The notes under the pieces: model-generated
Seen by the model: the letters and a program-made list of their open reading frames with translations, nothing else
Databases searched by the model: none
Told to the model about the DNA's origin: nothing
Position numbers and translations under genes: made by a program
In this document: one piece after another, positions 8,309 to 17,771 of the stretch
Layout: every line of letters begins with the position of its first letter
Numbering within the stretch: the first letter of the stretch is position 1
Source of the DNA: an uncultured Eubacterium sp.
Lineage (GTDB): Bacteria > Bacillota > Clostridia > Lachnospirales > Lachnospiraceae
Direction: 5' to 3'
DNA: 64,000 bases
Assembly (NCBI GenBank): GCA_910586445.1
Contig: CAJUHV010000010.1
Coordinates: forward strand, 13,179 to 77,178

Positions 8309-9329
8309 GTACAATTTCTGCTATCCTGCCCGCGCCGCCTCCATCTACGATCTGCTGCATTTTATATGAAACCTGCTGCCTTTGTACCAGATCCGCGGAC
8401 AGCGCTTCTATTTTTTCCAACAATTCTGGATAGCTATAATCCGCTCTTCTGGCGTCCCCGCTATACTGCATAAGCCCTGACGCAGAAAATTTTTGAATAT
8501 TATTCATTTGATTATCAGCGGACGCATACGTAATTACCGGGGTTCCACATGCGCATAATTCGTATAACGTAAATCCGCCTGCCGAAACCGCAATGTCTGC
8601 CCTGCACATAATCTCACGCAGATTACTAATATTTTGATAAAGCACCAGATTGTCTGCATTCTGGCACAGCTTCTCTATTTTTAAACGATCGGGATTATAA
8701 AACCCGCATACTATATGAAAACGCCGCCCTGTCAGGCACTGCCGCTGTTTTTCAAGAACGGCTTTTACAAAGTTCAATGCAAAATGAACGGTATCCGAGC
8801 CGCCTGTCAATACTAAAATATCATCTGCCCTGCCCGCTGTCTTCTTTGGTTCAATATGCCAAAAGCTGTCCCTGAGCGGAACGTACCGGCACCCCAGCAG
8901 CAGCTTTGTATCTGTATAAAACTGACTGTACGGCATGTCCTGTGCATAGAGCGAATAATTAATCAAAAGATCACATGTAAGATGACCTGCGCATAAGTCA
9001 TCTATATAAATTACTTTCGCCAACTGCCCCAGCTCCGTCATATAAGCCTCTGTCACAAAATAAGAATCTACCAGAACTGCCTGTTCCTGCGTACCTGTTA
9101 TTTTTAAAAGCTGCCGGATGAGCGGGATTTCCTGCTCCAGCTGATTCCAGCTGCTGTCTAAAACAATACTTGGAAATCCCCTCTGCTCTGCCAATATTTT
9201 TGTATTTGACTCAAAAGTAATAAAACATATTTTTTTACCAGCATTCCTCAGCGCGTCCGCTATAGACAGGCATCGCATCACATGGCCTGCACCTATTACT
9301 TCATTCGCGTCTGTCCGTATGTATATCAT
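8295..9329 (-). CDS. pseG: UDP-2,4-diacetamido-2,4,6-trideoxy-beta-L-altropyranose hydrolase
   Basis: PseG removes UDP from the PseH product to release the free sugar used by PseI. The 344-residue protein starts IYIRTDANEVIGAGHVMRC, the diagnostic PseG N-terminus with the G-x-GH turn. It continues with YIDDL, VLTGGSDT and a GT-B-like C-terminal half (ISAGGFTLYELCACGTP-type). The ATG at 9329 follows GGAGAGGCAGA and overlaps the end of the formyltransferase gene by 29 bp. The last residues (LECV) and the stop lie in a repeat-element terminus. Strong call. Confidence 0.92.
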   Translation of the reverse strand: MIYIRTDANEVIGAGHVMRCLSIADALRNAGKKICFITFESNTKILAEQRGFPSIVLDSSWNQLEQEIPLIRQLLKITGTQEQAVLVDSYFVTEAYMTELGQLAKVIYIDDLCAGHLTCDLLINYSLYAQDMPYSQFYTDTKLLLGCRYVPLRDSFWHIEPKKTAGRADDILVLTGGSDTVHFALNFVKAVLEKQRQCLTGRRFHIVCGFYNPDRLKIEKLCQNADNLVLYQNISNLREIMCRADIAVSAGGFTLYELCACGTPVITYASADNQMNNIQKFSASGLMQYSGDARRADYSYPELLEKIEALSADLVQRQQVSYKMQQIVDGGGAGRIAEIVLECV

Positions 9330-9915
9330 TCTGCCTCTCCGAAATCCTGCCTAATATTTCTTGAATGTTATCTGTCCATTGAAAATCCACATATTCACGA
9401 ATCCTTTTTAAGTCATTGCTCGAATGATAGCTCCCGCTGCCAGGCTGGTCATACAGCTCATAACTGCCGCTTAAAATATCCTCCCAATGCATTTTCAATA
9501 ATTCATCCATTTCATTGTGCAGCTTACAGTAAGTTGTTGCAAATGTTTCATTTTCGGGATAAAAAAAGCATTCTTTCTGATAAAGAATCTTACCTCTGTC
9601 TAGTTTTTCACTAATCTGATGAATCGTCACACCTTTTGGAGTATGGTCATAAAAGCTCCAAAAATTCGGGTCAGCACCCCGGTTCCATGGCAGATAGGAG
9701 CAATGCAGATTGATCATCCTGCCGTCCATATATGCAATGACATCAGAAGAAATTAAATATCTATAATTATAGCTTATAATCAAATCTGGATTTAACCTAA
9801 CTGCCTGATCCAGCGTCAGCTTATCACTGAATAAATGAACACATACTTTCTGCTTCAGCCAGCGGTATAATTCCAATGTATTTTTATTGTTCGTCAGATA
9901 AATTATGGACTTCAT
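9301..9915 (-). CDS. Formyltransferase-family protein of pse cluster
   Basis: The 204-residue protein carries the formyltransferase core: INLHCSYLPWNRGADPNFW (N69, H71) and later the conserved aspartate in KLDRGKI (D106). The order N-x-H then D matches methionyl-tRNA and UDP-sugar formyltransferases using 10-formyl-THF. It sits between pseI and pseG with 4-bp and 29-bp overlaps, so it is very likely translated with them. The inference is that it N-formylates a sugar intermediate, giving an N-formyl pseudaminic acid variant. It is shorter than tRNA formyltransferase and lacks its C-terminal domain. The substrate is unproven. Confidence 0.8.
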   Translation of the reverse strand: MKSIIYLTNNKNTLELYRWLKQKVCVHLFSDKLTLDQAVRLNPDLIISYNYRYLISSDVIAYMDGRMINLHCSYLPWNRGADPNFWSFYDHTPKGVTIHQISEKLDRGKILYQKECFFYPENETFATTYCKLHNEMDELLKMHWEDILSGSYELYDQPGSGSYHSSNDLKRIREYVDFQWTDNIQEILGRISERQNDIHTDRRE

Positions 9916-10973
9916 GTCAATTCCTTCCGAATAATCGGGCTGTCCGTTTTTATCATCGAAAAATCAACCGGCGTGCCCCTTTGAATATCCTTAACGGCAG
10001 CTGCTCCTAATATATGCGGATAGAATTTCGGTGCCATCCCATATCCCGGACGAATGATTTTTACATTTTGTTCCGTAAGGCATTCACCCTTTTTGATATC
10101 CTGCGTGCAGAAAATCGACCGCCGGAATATCATATTGCCTTTTTCCTGCTGAGACGGCCCGTACCGGACATTTCCAATCGCTTGTTCTGCCTGCCGTATG
10201 TCATCCACCATCTGCTTAAATTCATCCGGGTTCATAGAAAAAGAAACATCTGGATTTTCGTATTCCTTCCCAAGACAAAAATGTTTTTCTATAATGGCTG
10301 CCCCCATCGCAACGGCTGTCACTGCCGCTGCTGACCCGAGGGAATGATCGGATAACCCCGCCGGAACGCCAAACAGCTCTTTCATATGTACCATTGTCCT
10401 AAGATTCATTTGATCTGCTGCGGCAGGATAGGCGCTTGTACAGTAAAGCAGTGCAAACTGTTCATTGCCCATACTGCGTACTGCCTCTGCTGCCTCCCTG
10501 ATCTCATCGAAAGAAGCCATCCCCGTTGACAGGATCATCGGCTTTCCTGTTGACGCGACATACTGGATAAATGGAATGTCTACCAGCTCAAAGGAGGCAA
10601 TTTTATAAAATTCCACTCCTATGCCTTCTAAAAAATCAACAGACGTTTTATCATAGGGTGTTGAAAAAAAATCGATGCCTATTTTTTCCGCTTCTGCTTT
10701 TAAGTCTGCCTGCCATTCCCACGGAGTATAAGCTTTTTCATATAGCTGATATAAAGTCTGCCCCGCCCATGTTCCGCCCTGGATGCGAAAATACTTGTTA
10801 TCACAATTAATGGTCAGCGTATCCGGCGTATATGTCTGTATTTTAATACAGTCAGCACCCGCTTCTTTGGCTGCATGAATAAGTTCTTTCGCATGTGCAT
10901 AGCTCCCGGCATGATTTGCAGACATCTCCGCAATAATATAAGTTTGTTTTTGTAATTTTTCGTATAGTCTCAT
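9912..10973 (-). CDS. pseI: Pseudaminic acid synthase
   Basis: PseI is a NeuB-family enzyme that condenses the PseG product with phosphoenolpyruvate to form the nine-carbon acid. The 353-residue protein shows YIIAEMSANHAGS at the N-terminus, KIQTYTPDTLT, FFSTPYDKTSVDFLE, YKIASFEL, ILSTGMAS and EKHFCLG. These are characteristic NeuB/PseI blocks. An antifreeze-like SAF domain follows in the last ~60 residues (RRSIFCTQDIKKGE). AEMSANH favours PseI over NeuB or LegI. It overlaps the cytidylyltransferase by 4 bp (ATGA) and the formyltransferase by 4 bp, indicating translational coupling. Confidence 0.94.
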   Translation of the reverse strand: MRLYEKLQKQTYIIAEMSANHAGSYAHAKELIHAAKEAGADCIKIQTYTPDTLTINCDNKYFRIQGGTWAGQTLYQLYEKAYTPWEWQADLKAEAEKIGIDFFSTPYDKTSVDFLEGIGVEFYKIASFELVDIPFIQYVASTGKPMILSTGMASFDEIREAAEAVRSMGNEQFALLYCTSAYPAAADQMNLRTMVHMKELFGVPAGLSDHSLGSAAAVTAVAMGAAIIEKHFCLGKEYENPDVSFSMNPDEFKQMVDDIRQAEQAIGNVRYGPSQQEKGNMIFRRSIFCTQDIKKGECLTEQNVKIIRPGYGMAPKFYPHILGAAAVKDIQRGTPVDFSMIKTDSPIIRKELT

Positions 10974-11668
10974 GTTCTCTTACTTTTTATCTGATATTTG
11001 ACTTCCGCCAGATTCCAGTCATCATAGTTATCTATATCCTGGACTTCCATTTCATTTACTATAACCGGTATTGTATTTTCCATAATTAAACTTTTCTGCA
11101 TCAAAAATGAGCTGACGCGCAAAAAATAATACTGCCCGCAGTCATGATACCAGTTCTCCAGATCCTGCGACCGGACCAGCCGGTTTTCGGGCCATTGGTA
11201 CTGTACTTTTCCGTCCCTGATTACAAAACATCTCTGCGGCGGAAATGAAAAAGCCGTAACCGGCACGACACCGTCTGCCCCTGTGCGTTCGAGCATTTCA
11301 TAGCTTTTTCTCAGCCTGTCCTCTGTAATAAACGGCGCTGTCGGATATATGCAGCAGACATATGTAAAGCTTCTTCCCCTTTTTTGGTACTGCTCCAATA
11401 CTTCCAATATGACCTCATGTGTCATGGACATATCCTGTGCCGTCTGGTCAGAACGCATAAACGGAACACTGCCGCCGCACGCCTTCGCAGTCCGTTTGAT
11501 CTCTTCGCTTTCCGTTGATACCATTATTTCATCAAAAACAGCACTATTAACAGCGGTTTCGATGGAATACTGTATAATCGGCTTTCCACAAAATTCTTTT
11601 ATATTTTTATTTGGAATTCTCTTGCTCCCGCCCCTTGCAGGTATGATTGCCAGGCATTTGTCAGACAT
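10970..11668 (-). CDS. pseF: Pseudaminic acid cytidylyltransferase
   Basis: PseF activates pseudaminic acid with CTP. The start at 11668 follows GAGGTTCAAC and gives 232 residues, the usual family length. An ATG 24 bp upstream lacks a good ribosome binding site. The nucleotide-binding block AIIPARGGSKRIPNKNI is near the N-terminus. CGKPIIQYSIETA and MVSTESEEI follow, as in CMP-NeuAc synthetase relatives. It lies between the DegT aminotransferase and pseI. The pse-specific name comes from context plus the short length. Confidence 0.92.
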   Translation of the reverse strand: MSDKCLAIIPARGGSKRIPNKNIKEFCGKPIIQYSIETAVNSAVFDEIMVSTESEEIKRTAKACGGSVPFMRSDQTAQDMSMTHEVILEVLEQYQKRGRSFTYVCCIYPTAPFITEDRLRKSYEMLERTGADGVVPVTAFSFPPQRCFVIRDGKVQYQWPENRLVRSQDLENWYHDCGQYYFLRVSSFLMQKSLIMENTIPVIVNEMEVQDIDNYDDWNLAEVKYQIKSKRT

Positions 11669-11693
11669 GTTGAACCTCTTTTTTATATTCATT

Positions 11694-12983
11694 TTAGATT
11701 AATTCATCCAAGTGGTCAGATACTTTATAAAATGCTTCTATTACGTCATCCAGATCGCTGGTTGACATAAACGGACGCATTAATTCATGAAAAATAGTTT
11801 CTGAGCTGCATACCTTCTCGCATACCGGGCAGCAGCCGCTTAGATAATTCACAGATTCCGAAAAAGGATATCTCGTATTACCGTATGCCGTTTTCTGACG
11901 GAACAACGGCTGCTGATACAACGGCTGCATATAGCCTAATCCGACCTTAACACCCTCTGTTTCCCGCAGTTCAATCGGCATCAATTCTGCCTGCACGGCC
12001 TGCACAAATTTTTCTCTGGATACGCCGGTTTTCGTTTCGTCATATTTTATTGCATGTATATAATAAGAATGGCTGCAACCCTCTCTTACTTTAGGCATAG
12101 TTAAAAACGGAATATTTTTTAATGCATTTTCTAAATAAGCTACATTTCGTCTTCTTTCTTCAACCAATGCTCTTAATTTCTTTAACTGTTCCCTAGCAAT
12201 CGCCGCTTCAATCTCGGTCATTCGCATATTAAAGCCAATCATATTGTTTAAATTTGTAACACCCTTATTTTCCACTACAGCTTCTGCATGGTTTCGGATA
12301 AGCCTCAGCCGCTCGGCTAACTCATCGTCATTTGTGACTAAAATACCACCTTCCCCGCAGTGAATATGCTTATGGTAGTTTAACGAAAATATGCCGATAT
12401 CTCCCAGTGTTCCTGCATATTTATTTTTATATGCAGCAAACGGTGCCTGCGCATTATCTTCTATTATATAAAGTCCATACTTCCCAGCGATATCCCTGAT
12501 TCTTTCTGCATTATAAGGCTGTCCCAATAGATCTACGACAATAACAGCTCTTGTTTTATCGGTTATTTTTTTCTCAACGTCATCCGGGTCTAAACAATAA
12601 TAATCGTATTCAATATCTGCAAATACCGGAACCGCATTATAAATCAGCGGCGCTGTCGCCGATGCACACATCGTATAGGGCGATACAATTACCTCATCTA
12701 AAGGCGCTAATCCGACTGCCCCTGCCGCACAATATAAAGCAGATGTGGCTGAATTAACAGCTACAGCATGTTTTACGCCATAATATTCGGCCCATTCCTG
12801 TTCTAATGCCCGCACCTGGGGGCCTCCATAAAAATCGTCTGCCCAGCATCCGAGATATTTCGAAAGAATCCCGGATCGTAAGACATTTATAACAGCAGTT
12901 TCTTCTTCTTTTCCAATTACACGATAGGCCGGAAAAAGCTCTGTCCGTACTTTTTTCCCGCCATTCAATGCCAGTTTACCCAT
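11694..12983 (-). CDS. Second DegT/DnrJ/EryC1-family aminotransferase
   Basis: This 429-residue PLP enzyme is distinct from PseC. Landmarks are VNSATSALYCA, SPYTMCASATAP, IIEDNAQAPFA and the PLP lysine in LNYHKHIHCGEGG (K205). It has a longer C-terminal region (GCCPVCEKVCSSETIF) than PseC. Starts after GAGGAGG and overlaps the 12976 gene by 8 bp. Its presence with a Gfo/Idh oxidoreductase suggests a second amino sugar, or modification of pseudaminic acid, in the same glycan. A 3-keto or 4-keto sugar donor is plausible but not shown by sequence. Confidence 0.85.
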   Translation of the reverse strand: MGKLALNGGKKVRTELFPAYRVIGKEEETAVINVLRSGILSKYLGCWADDFYGGPQVRALEQEWAEYYGVKHAVAVNSATSALYCAAGAVGLAPLDEVIVSPYTMCASATAPLIYNAVPVFADIEYDYYCLDPDDVEKKITDKTRAVIVVDLLGQPYNAERIRDIAGKYGLYIIEDNAQAPFAAYKNKYAGTLGDIGIFSLNYHKHIHCGEGGILVTNDDELAERLRLIRNHAEAVVENKGVTNLNNMIGFNMRMTEIEAAIAREQLKKLRALVEERRRNVAYLENALKNIPFLTMPKVREGCSHSYYIHAIKYDETKTGVSREKFVQAVQAELMPIELRETEGVKVGLGYMQPLYQQPLFRQKTAYGNTRYPFSESVNYLSGCCPVCEKVCSSETIFHELMRPFMSTSDLDDVIEAFYKVSDHLDELI

Positions 12984-14100
12984 GTTGTACCGCCTCCTCT
13001 ATAACTGCTGCCACGTGCCCTGCAGCATGTTTTATATATGAAAAACCTGCTGCATGTTCCTTGTTTTCTGCCGCATATATCATGTTATCCCGTAGTTTAT
13101 TGTATAACGTATTTTCATCCAATATACTTTTACATATGCCGGCTGCTTCTAATATAAACGGATTTTCCTGCCGCAGCCCAATCTCTATGCTCATAATAGG
13201 TTTCTCGCATATTACTGCCTCCAGCAAAAACATAGAAGACATGCCGCACACAAGATCAGCTGCTTTTAAAACAGAAAAACTATCGGTATCCCTGTCGCAC
13301 ACAGCTTCGATCCGGCTGCTGCTATATTCTGCTTGGCAGGCATTCCATTTTTCTGCCTCTTCCCTTGGATGCGGCCTTATAATCAGGCGGACATTCTTTT
13401 TCATTTCAGGCAGAATCCTTGTAATCTGCCGATATAGCGCTGTAAATATAGTGATTTCATTATATCCTAAGTACAAATGCTGCATATCGCCGGAATCATA
13501 GTCTTTTAAAATCGGCTCTGAAACAAATACAATATTATAATATTCCCTGTCATATGCCTCATGCGCGCTTTCATATCGTTCTAAAACCGTATCAAAGTGG
13601 GGCTGTCCTGTTATAATGATTTTCTTTTCCGGCACGCCTTCCCCGATCAGCCGTTTTTTTGCCAGCTCATCCATTGCCAGAATCCGGTATGGCAAAAAAG
13701 TGTGGCTGTGATTTTTCTCGTACTGCTCCCTGTGCTTATAATCATACTGCGAAAAGCGGATTCCCAGATTGATCCACTGGTCCAGAATCGCAAAAGCTTT
13801 TATATGCAGCCTTTCTGCCGCTTTCCACAGATAGCGCTCCGTATAGTCATCCAGGCTGGTGGCCGTAACCACAAGATCTATGTCCCTTTCCTGTAAAAAC
13901 AAAAGAATCTCCTCATAGGTTCCGTTTTTATACTCATCTGAAATATTGCCTGCTTTATGCCCAAGCTCCTTCGAAAGCCGTTTCCATGCATAATCCTTCG
14001 CGAATACCTGTGTACTGTATTTATTTTTCAGCCTGTTATAAACCGGCAGAATAACGTTTGCCCCCGCCGGATCTCTTGCAAAAAAAAGTATATCTCCCAT
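12976..14100 (-). CDS. GT-B-like protein, possible glycosyl- or glycerophosphotransferase
   Basis: The protein has 374 residues. I do not recognise a precise family. The N-terminus (ILFFARDPAGANVILPVYN) and the C-terminal half (RLIIRPHPREEAEKW, DLVCGMSSMFLLEAVICEKP) look like the two Rossmann halves of a GT-B protein. RPHP and the S-x-x-LEA-type block recall CDP-glycerol glycerophosphotransferases and capsule transferases. Directly preceded by the Gfo/Idh gene (1 bp) and overlapping the DegT gene, it is clearly part of the operon. Candidate role: transfer of the pseudaminic-acid-like residue or of a polyol phosphate. Confidence 0.7.
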   Translation of the reverse strand: MGDILFFARDPAGANVILPVYNRLKNKYSTQVFAKDYAWKRLSKELGHKAGNISDEYKNGTYEEILLFLQERDIDLVVTATSLDDYTERYLWKAAERLHIKAFAILDQWINLGIRFSQYDYKHREQYEKNHSHTFLPYRILAMDELAKKRLIGEGVPEKKIIITGQPHFDTVLERYESAHEAYDREYYNIVFVSEPILKDYDSGDMQHLYLGYNEITIFTALYRQITRILPEMKKNVRLIIRPHPREEAEKWNACQAEYSSSRIEAVCDRDTDSFSVLKAADLVCGMSSMFLLEAVICEKPIMSIEIGLRQENPFILEAAGICKSILDENTLYNKLRDNMIYAAENKEHAAGFSYIKHAAGHVAAVIEEAVQHG

Positions 14101-14101
14101 C

Positions 14102-15034
14102 CTACATTTCCTGAATCTGCATGCACGTTTGTAATACTGTAATGCCGTCTTCCAACGTGCATTTCATCTCTTCCCCGTTTTTTAAAAACAAAACTGCATT
14201 TTCTGCCAGCCCCTGCATGGCAGCGCTGTCGCTGACAGAAACAGTCTGCACAAGATTGTAATTGTAATAGTGTTGATATACTGCAGATTCCTTTATTTCA
14301 TAATACGCAATCTTCTTTCCGCCTTCCAAAATGCGGATTCTGGCCTTTTCAAAAAACAAATCCAATTCAAAAACAGTAACGATACGGCTGTCGACCGCCA
14401 GCATAGAAAATACCCCCTGTGCAATCTGCATTGTCACATCCACGCTCGGATCTCCCTCCAGATCAGGTATCCATCCTTCCGTTCTTTCCAGTATCTCCAC
14501 ATTTCCCAGCAGATACTGCATAAGGTCAATCATATGGGAGCCATTATGTAAAATCCCTTTTCCATAATATCCTGCCCCTTTTAGAAAGCGCCCATACTGC
14601 CTGATCCTTCTGCGCAGATCGTCAAATTCCCTGATATACCTCCTGCTGTAATTTACCATACATGGAATCTTTCCTTGGTAGATCTGCCGTATTTCCTCTG
14701 CCTGGTCAGCAGATACCGCAACCGGCTTTTCTGTAATTACCAGTTTTGGCTTATATGCGGCGATTTCCTTCAATACTTTTCCATGAAATTGATCTGGGAC
14801 ACAGCATGATACTACATCTGCACCGCATAATGCCTCCGATATTTCCCGAAATGCCTGTCCTCCCCAGATCTCGGCCGCATGCACTGCCTTTGCATAGTCC
14901 ACATCATAAAATCCGGCCAGAATCATCTCTTCATGTTCTAAAAATGCATGTGCATGTGTTAAAATTTTATCACTAGAAGGCGTGTCAAATTCTGCTCCTA
15001 TTTTTCCTGCGCCAATAATCACTGCTCGATACAT
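14102..15034 (-). CDS. Gfo/Idh/MocA-family sugar oxidoreductase
   Basis: The start at 15034 follows GAGGAAAAGT; the longer frame to 15058 would overlap the acetyltransferase gene. The N-terminal NAD(P)-binding motif is AVIIGAGKIGAEFD and the family lysine motif is TEKPVAVSADQAEE. A GSHMIDLMQYL block follows in the substrate domain. The 310-residue length is usual. Such enzymes oxidise or reduce nucleotide sugars, and when paired with a DegT aminotransferase often supply a keto-sugar for amination. The neighbouring DegT gene two positions downstream fits that idea. Confidence 0.85.
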   Translation of the reverse strand: MYRAVIIGAGKIGAEFDTPSSDKILTHAHAFLEHEEMILAGFYDVDYAKAVHAAEIWGGQAFREISEALCGADVVSCCVPDQFHGKVLKEIAAYKPKLVITEKPVAVSADQAEEIRQIYQGKIPCMVNYSRRYIREFDDLRRRIRQYGRFLKGAGYYGKGILHNGSHMIDLMQYLLGNVEILERTEGWIPDLEGDPSVDVTMQIAQGVFSMLAVDSRIVTVFELDLFFEKARIRILEGGKKIAYYEIKESAVYQHYYNYNLVQTVSVSDSAAMQGLAENAVLFLKNGEEMKCTLEDGITVLQTCMQIQEM

Positions 15035-15042
15035 ACTTTTCC

Positions 15043-15591
15043 TCAAACCACGCGCCACTCGGACTTCAGCAGGCCATATTCTATAATATCATGGTACTTT
15101 CCATTGTTATAAACAGCCCTTCTGCGCCTTCCTTCCTGCACAAAGCCCAATCGTTCAGCCAGATGCTGCATTCTTATATTATCATCACTCGTGCCGCAAT
15201 AAATTCTCTGTAAATTCAGCCTTTCAAAACCATGGGAGATCAGCAGTCTGGAAGCTTCTGCCGCCCTGCCTTTTCCCCAATAGTCTTTTTCCCCGAGCAG
15301 ATAGGCAATTTCAGCACTGCGGTCAATATAATTGATATTCTGAAGTGAAATATTGCCTATATGCTTTTGATCCTCCAGATCAATCATTGCCATAACCAGA
15401 TCAGCCGCCCTGCCGTCTAGGCCTTCCACATACTTTCGCAGCTGTTCCTCTGCTGCGGGAAACCTTCCATGGGAGTTATACCTGCAGACTTCCAGATCAT
15501 TCAGCCAGGATCCATATCCTCCTTCTATGTCTGAAATACGGAGTTTACGCAGTCCGACATGCGCGCCTGATAAAAAAATTCCCTCAATCAA
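15043..15591 (-). CDS. pseH: GNAT N-acetyltransferase, probable PseH-equivalent
   Basis: This 182-residue RimJ/RimL-like GNAT starts from TTG at 15591 after AAGGAGG. LRKLRISDIE, HIGNISLQNI, EIAYLLGEKDYWGKGRAAEA (acetyl-CoA binding region) and LAERLGFVQEGRRR are classic family features. PseH acetylates the 4-amino group made by PseC, and no other acetyltransferase is present between the pathway genes. I therefore assign the PseH step by context. Sequence alone says only GNAT, and the symbol should be read as probable. Confidence 0.72.
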   Translation of the reverse strand: MIEGIFLSGAHVGLRKLRISDIEGGYGSWLNDLEVCRYNSHGRFPAAEEQLRKYVEGLDGRAADLVMAMIDLEDQKHIGNISLQNINYIDRSAEIAYLLGEKDYWGKGRAAEASRLLISHGFERLNLQRIYCGTSDDNIRMQHLAERLGFVQEGRRRRAVYNNGKYHDIIEYGLLKSEWRVV

Positions 15592-15617
15592 TATGCGGCC
15601 TCCTTCTTAGATTTTTT

Positions 15618-16760
15618 CTAATTTTCATTAAAATCTACACCAACTTCAAATCTAGGCTGCCAATGCCCGCTGCCGTCTTTTTCAAATAACCGCTGATTTA
15701 CATATTGATCAACAACACGCCAAAATTCTTCTTCAGTGATACTCAGATAATCACAGACAAGCCGGATATATTGTCTGCCGCATCTGCCGTCATACTCTTT
15801 TACCAGCCAGACGGCGTCTTCACGCGATATTCTGCCTTCCCGGATATCGTAGCATGCCTCATCCGTTGCAAAACCAAATCCAAACTTTAAATATTTAATC
15901 ATCTGGTTGGCGATCAAAAGATCGCTGTCTAACGCCGAATATCTTCTATAACGGCCAAGATCATGCAGGTCTTGTGTGCTGCGTCCCAAAAGCCCTCTTG
16001 CAGCTGAAAAATCCGCATTCGCTACCTGTGACCATTCTTTGACATAATATTGTAAAAAAACAGCCCTGATTCCTTTCTGCTTCATACGGTCAATATCAGG
16101 AAACTGATAAAAAAATAAGTCGTCGGATGTCACTGTATCATCCACCCATTCACCAGCACTGCAGCCGCCCAGTGTATTTAAATTTACAACGGAAAATGCA
16201 TCTCCTGAGGTATCCTGTTTAACAGCTGCCCCTAATGTTAATGCTGCATTTTCACCCTGGATGACCAGTGGTATATGAAACTTGTCTGCAATTATGTAAG
16301 CAGAAGCCCAGAGGCAGTATTCTGACGCCTTCACTATATTTCCATATTCGTAAAAGCTTCGTTTCGCCAGATGCCTTGCGATCTTAGGATTTGTATTTAT
16401 TTTTATAACATCAAACCCAAGCCCTGCCAGATTATCTATATTATGCAGGCCGATTTTTGTAATTTCGTCTGGAACACAGTTTACAAGAAGCGGGCGCAGC
16501 CCTAATTTCTCCCTTGCATAAACTGCCTGAAATGTACTGTCCTTACCGCCGCTGACACCGATTACACAGTCATATGGATTTTTATTCTCCCGTGCCTCTT
16601 CTTTTGCATGCTCCGCAATTGCACGGAGCTCTTCTTCACGGATATGCCAGTCAATCTTATTTTTGCTCTCTTCATAAAGACAGGCATAACAGATCTGGTT
16701 CTCATTAAAAATGATTCCGGGTCTGGTATCCGGCTGCAGGCATCTTTTGCAATATTTCAT
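15618..16760 (-). CDS. pseA: N-acetyl sugar amidotransferase (PseA/WbpG family)
   Basis: The protein has 380 residues. Four cysteines (C4, C7, C24, C27; CKRC and CYAC) form a likely zinc site. VIGVSGGKDST at 67-77 is the ATP-pyrophosphatase PP-loop. The family converts an acetamido group to acetamidino, as in the PseA flagellin-modification pathway. Starts after GAGGAAGG and overlaps pseB by 4 bp (ATGA). I see no HisH/HisF-like ammonia-supplying partner in the window. Strong family call; the product name follows from the pse context. Confidence 0.82.
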   Translation of the reverse strand: MKYCKRCLQPDTRPGIIFNENQICYACLYEESKNKIDWHIREEELRAIAEHAKEEARENKNPYDCVIGVSGGKDSTFQAVYAREKLGLRPLLVNCVPDEITKIGLHNIDNLAGLGFDVIKINTNPKIARHLAKRSFYEYGNIVKASEYCLWASAYIIADKFHIPLVIQGENAALTLGAAVKQDTSGDAFSVVNLNTLGGCSAGEWVDDTVTSDDLFFYQFPDIDRMKQKGIRAVFLQYYVKEWSQVANADFSAARGLLGRSTQDLHDLGRYRRYSALDSDLLIANQMIKYLKFGFGFATDEACYDIREGRISREDAVWLVKEYDGRCGRQYIRLVCDYLSITEEEFWRVVDQYVNQRLFEKDGSGHWQPRFEVGVDFNEN

Positions 16761-17749
16761 ATTAGCACCTTCCTCATAGCTCTCCTAATATCCTCGCAGT
16801 TTAGCCACTCTGTATTATTTCCCGAATTATACTCAAACCCCGGCGCTACCTTCTTTCCGCCTGCGATAATATTCTCTTCTCCCCACCAGCTGAAATGCGG
16901 ATAAATAATATAGTGCTTCTCATATTCATAAGCAGTGGCAGAATCTTCTTTTGTAATCATGACTTCATGCAGCTTTTCGCCTTCACGTATGCCTACCTCA
17001 GGCATTTGACAGTCCGGCAGCATGGCCTGTGCCAGATCCGTAATCTTAAAGGAGGGGATTTTGGAAATAAATGTTTCACCGCCCCTTGCTTCGGTCAGCG
17101 CTTTGATCACAAGCTCCACGCCCTGCTCCAGACTGATCCAGAATCTGGTCATACGGTAATCCGTAATCGGAAGCTCTCTGCTGCCGCTTTCAATCATCTG
17201 TCTGAAAAACGGAATCACAGAGCCTCTGCTGCCTGCTACATTGCCATAACGTACAATGGAAAAACAGATATCCTTTGTGCCCGAATACGCGTTCGCTGCA
17301 ATAAAAAGCTTGTCCGATACCAGCTTCGTACCCCCATATAGATTAATAGGATTTACCGCCTTATCTGTAGACAGGGCAACTACCCGCTTTACACTCGGCG
17401 TGTCTAAGGCGGCATTTACTACATTGATTGCACCGTCTATATTTGTTTTGACCGCTTCAATCGGGTTATACTCACATGCAGGAACCTGTTTCAATGCTGC
17501 TGCATGTACCACATAATCCACACCGTCCAATGCACGCAGCAGGCGCTCCTTATCCCGTATATCTCCGATAAAAAATCTCATAAAAGGCGCATATTTTTTA
17601 AATAAGCCTGCCATATGATACTGTTTGAATTCATCCCTGGAATAAATGATAATCTTCTTAGGCGTATAATGACTTAGTATGTACTCTGAAAAATAATTTC
17701 CAAAAGAGCCCGTTCCGCCTGTAATTAATATTGTTTTATTATTTAACAT
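16757..17749 (-). CDS. pseB: UDP-N-acetylglucosamine 4,6-dehydratase (inverting)
   Basis: PseB is the first step of pseudaminic acid synthesis. The start at 17749 follows AGGAAAAGATT, better than the ATG at 17764. The 330-residue SDR-fold protein has TILITGGTGSFGNYFSEY at the N-terminus and IIIYSRDEFKQYHM. The active-site block is LSTDKAVNPINLYGGTK (D-K plus Y-x-x-x-K), as in FlaA1/PseB. Length and motifs separate it from the longer membrane-bound dehydratases. It heads the enzymatic part of the cluster and overlaps the amidotransferase gene. Confidence 0.94.
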   Translation of the reverse strand: MLNNKTILITGGTGSFGNYFSEYILSHYTPKKIIIYSRDEFKQYHMAGLFKKYAPFMRFFIGDIRDKERLLRALDGVDYVVHAAALKQVPACEYNPIEAVKTNIDGAINVVNAALDTPSVKRVVALSTDKAVNPINLYGGTKLVSDKLFIAANAYSGTKDICFSIVRYGNVAGSRGSVIPFFRQMIESGSRELPITDYRMTRFWISLEQGVELVIKALTEARGGETFISKIPSFKITDLAQAMLPDCQMPEVGIREGEKLHEVMITKEDSATAYEYEKHYIIYPHFSWWGEENIIAGGKKVAPGFEYNSGNNTEWLNCEDIRRAMRKVLI

Positions 17750-17771
17750 AATCTTTTCCTGCATTTTCTGC

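Noticed and set aside
9912..10973. Sialic acid (NeuB) or legionaminic acid synthase
   Set aside because: AEMSANH and the surrounding PseB/C/G/F genes point to pseudaminic acid; no GlcNAc 2-epimerase is seen nearby.
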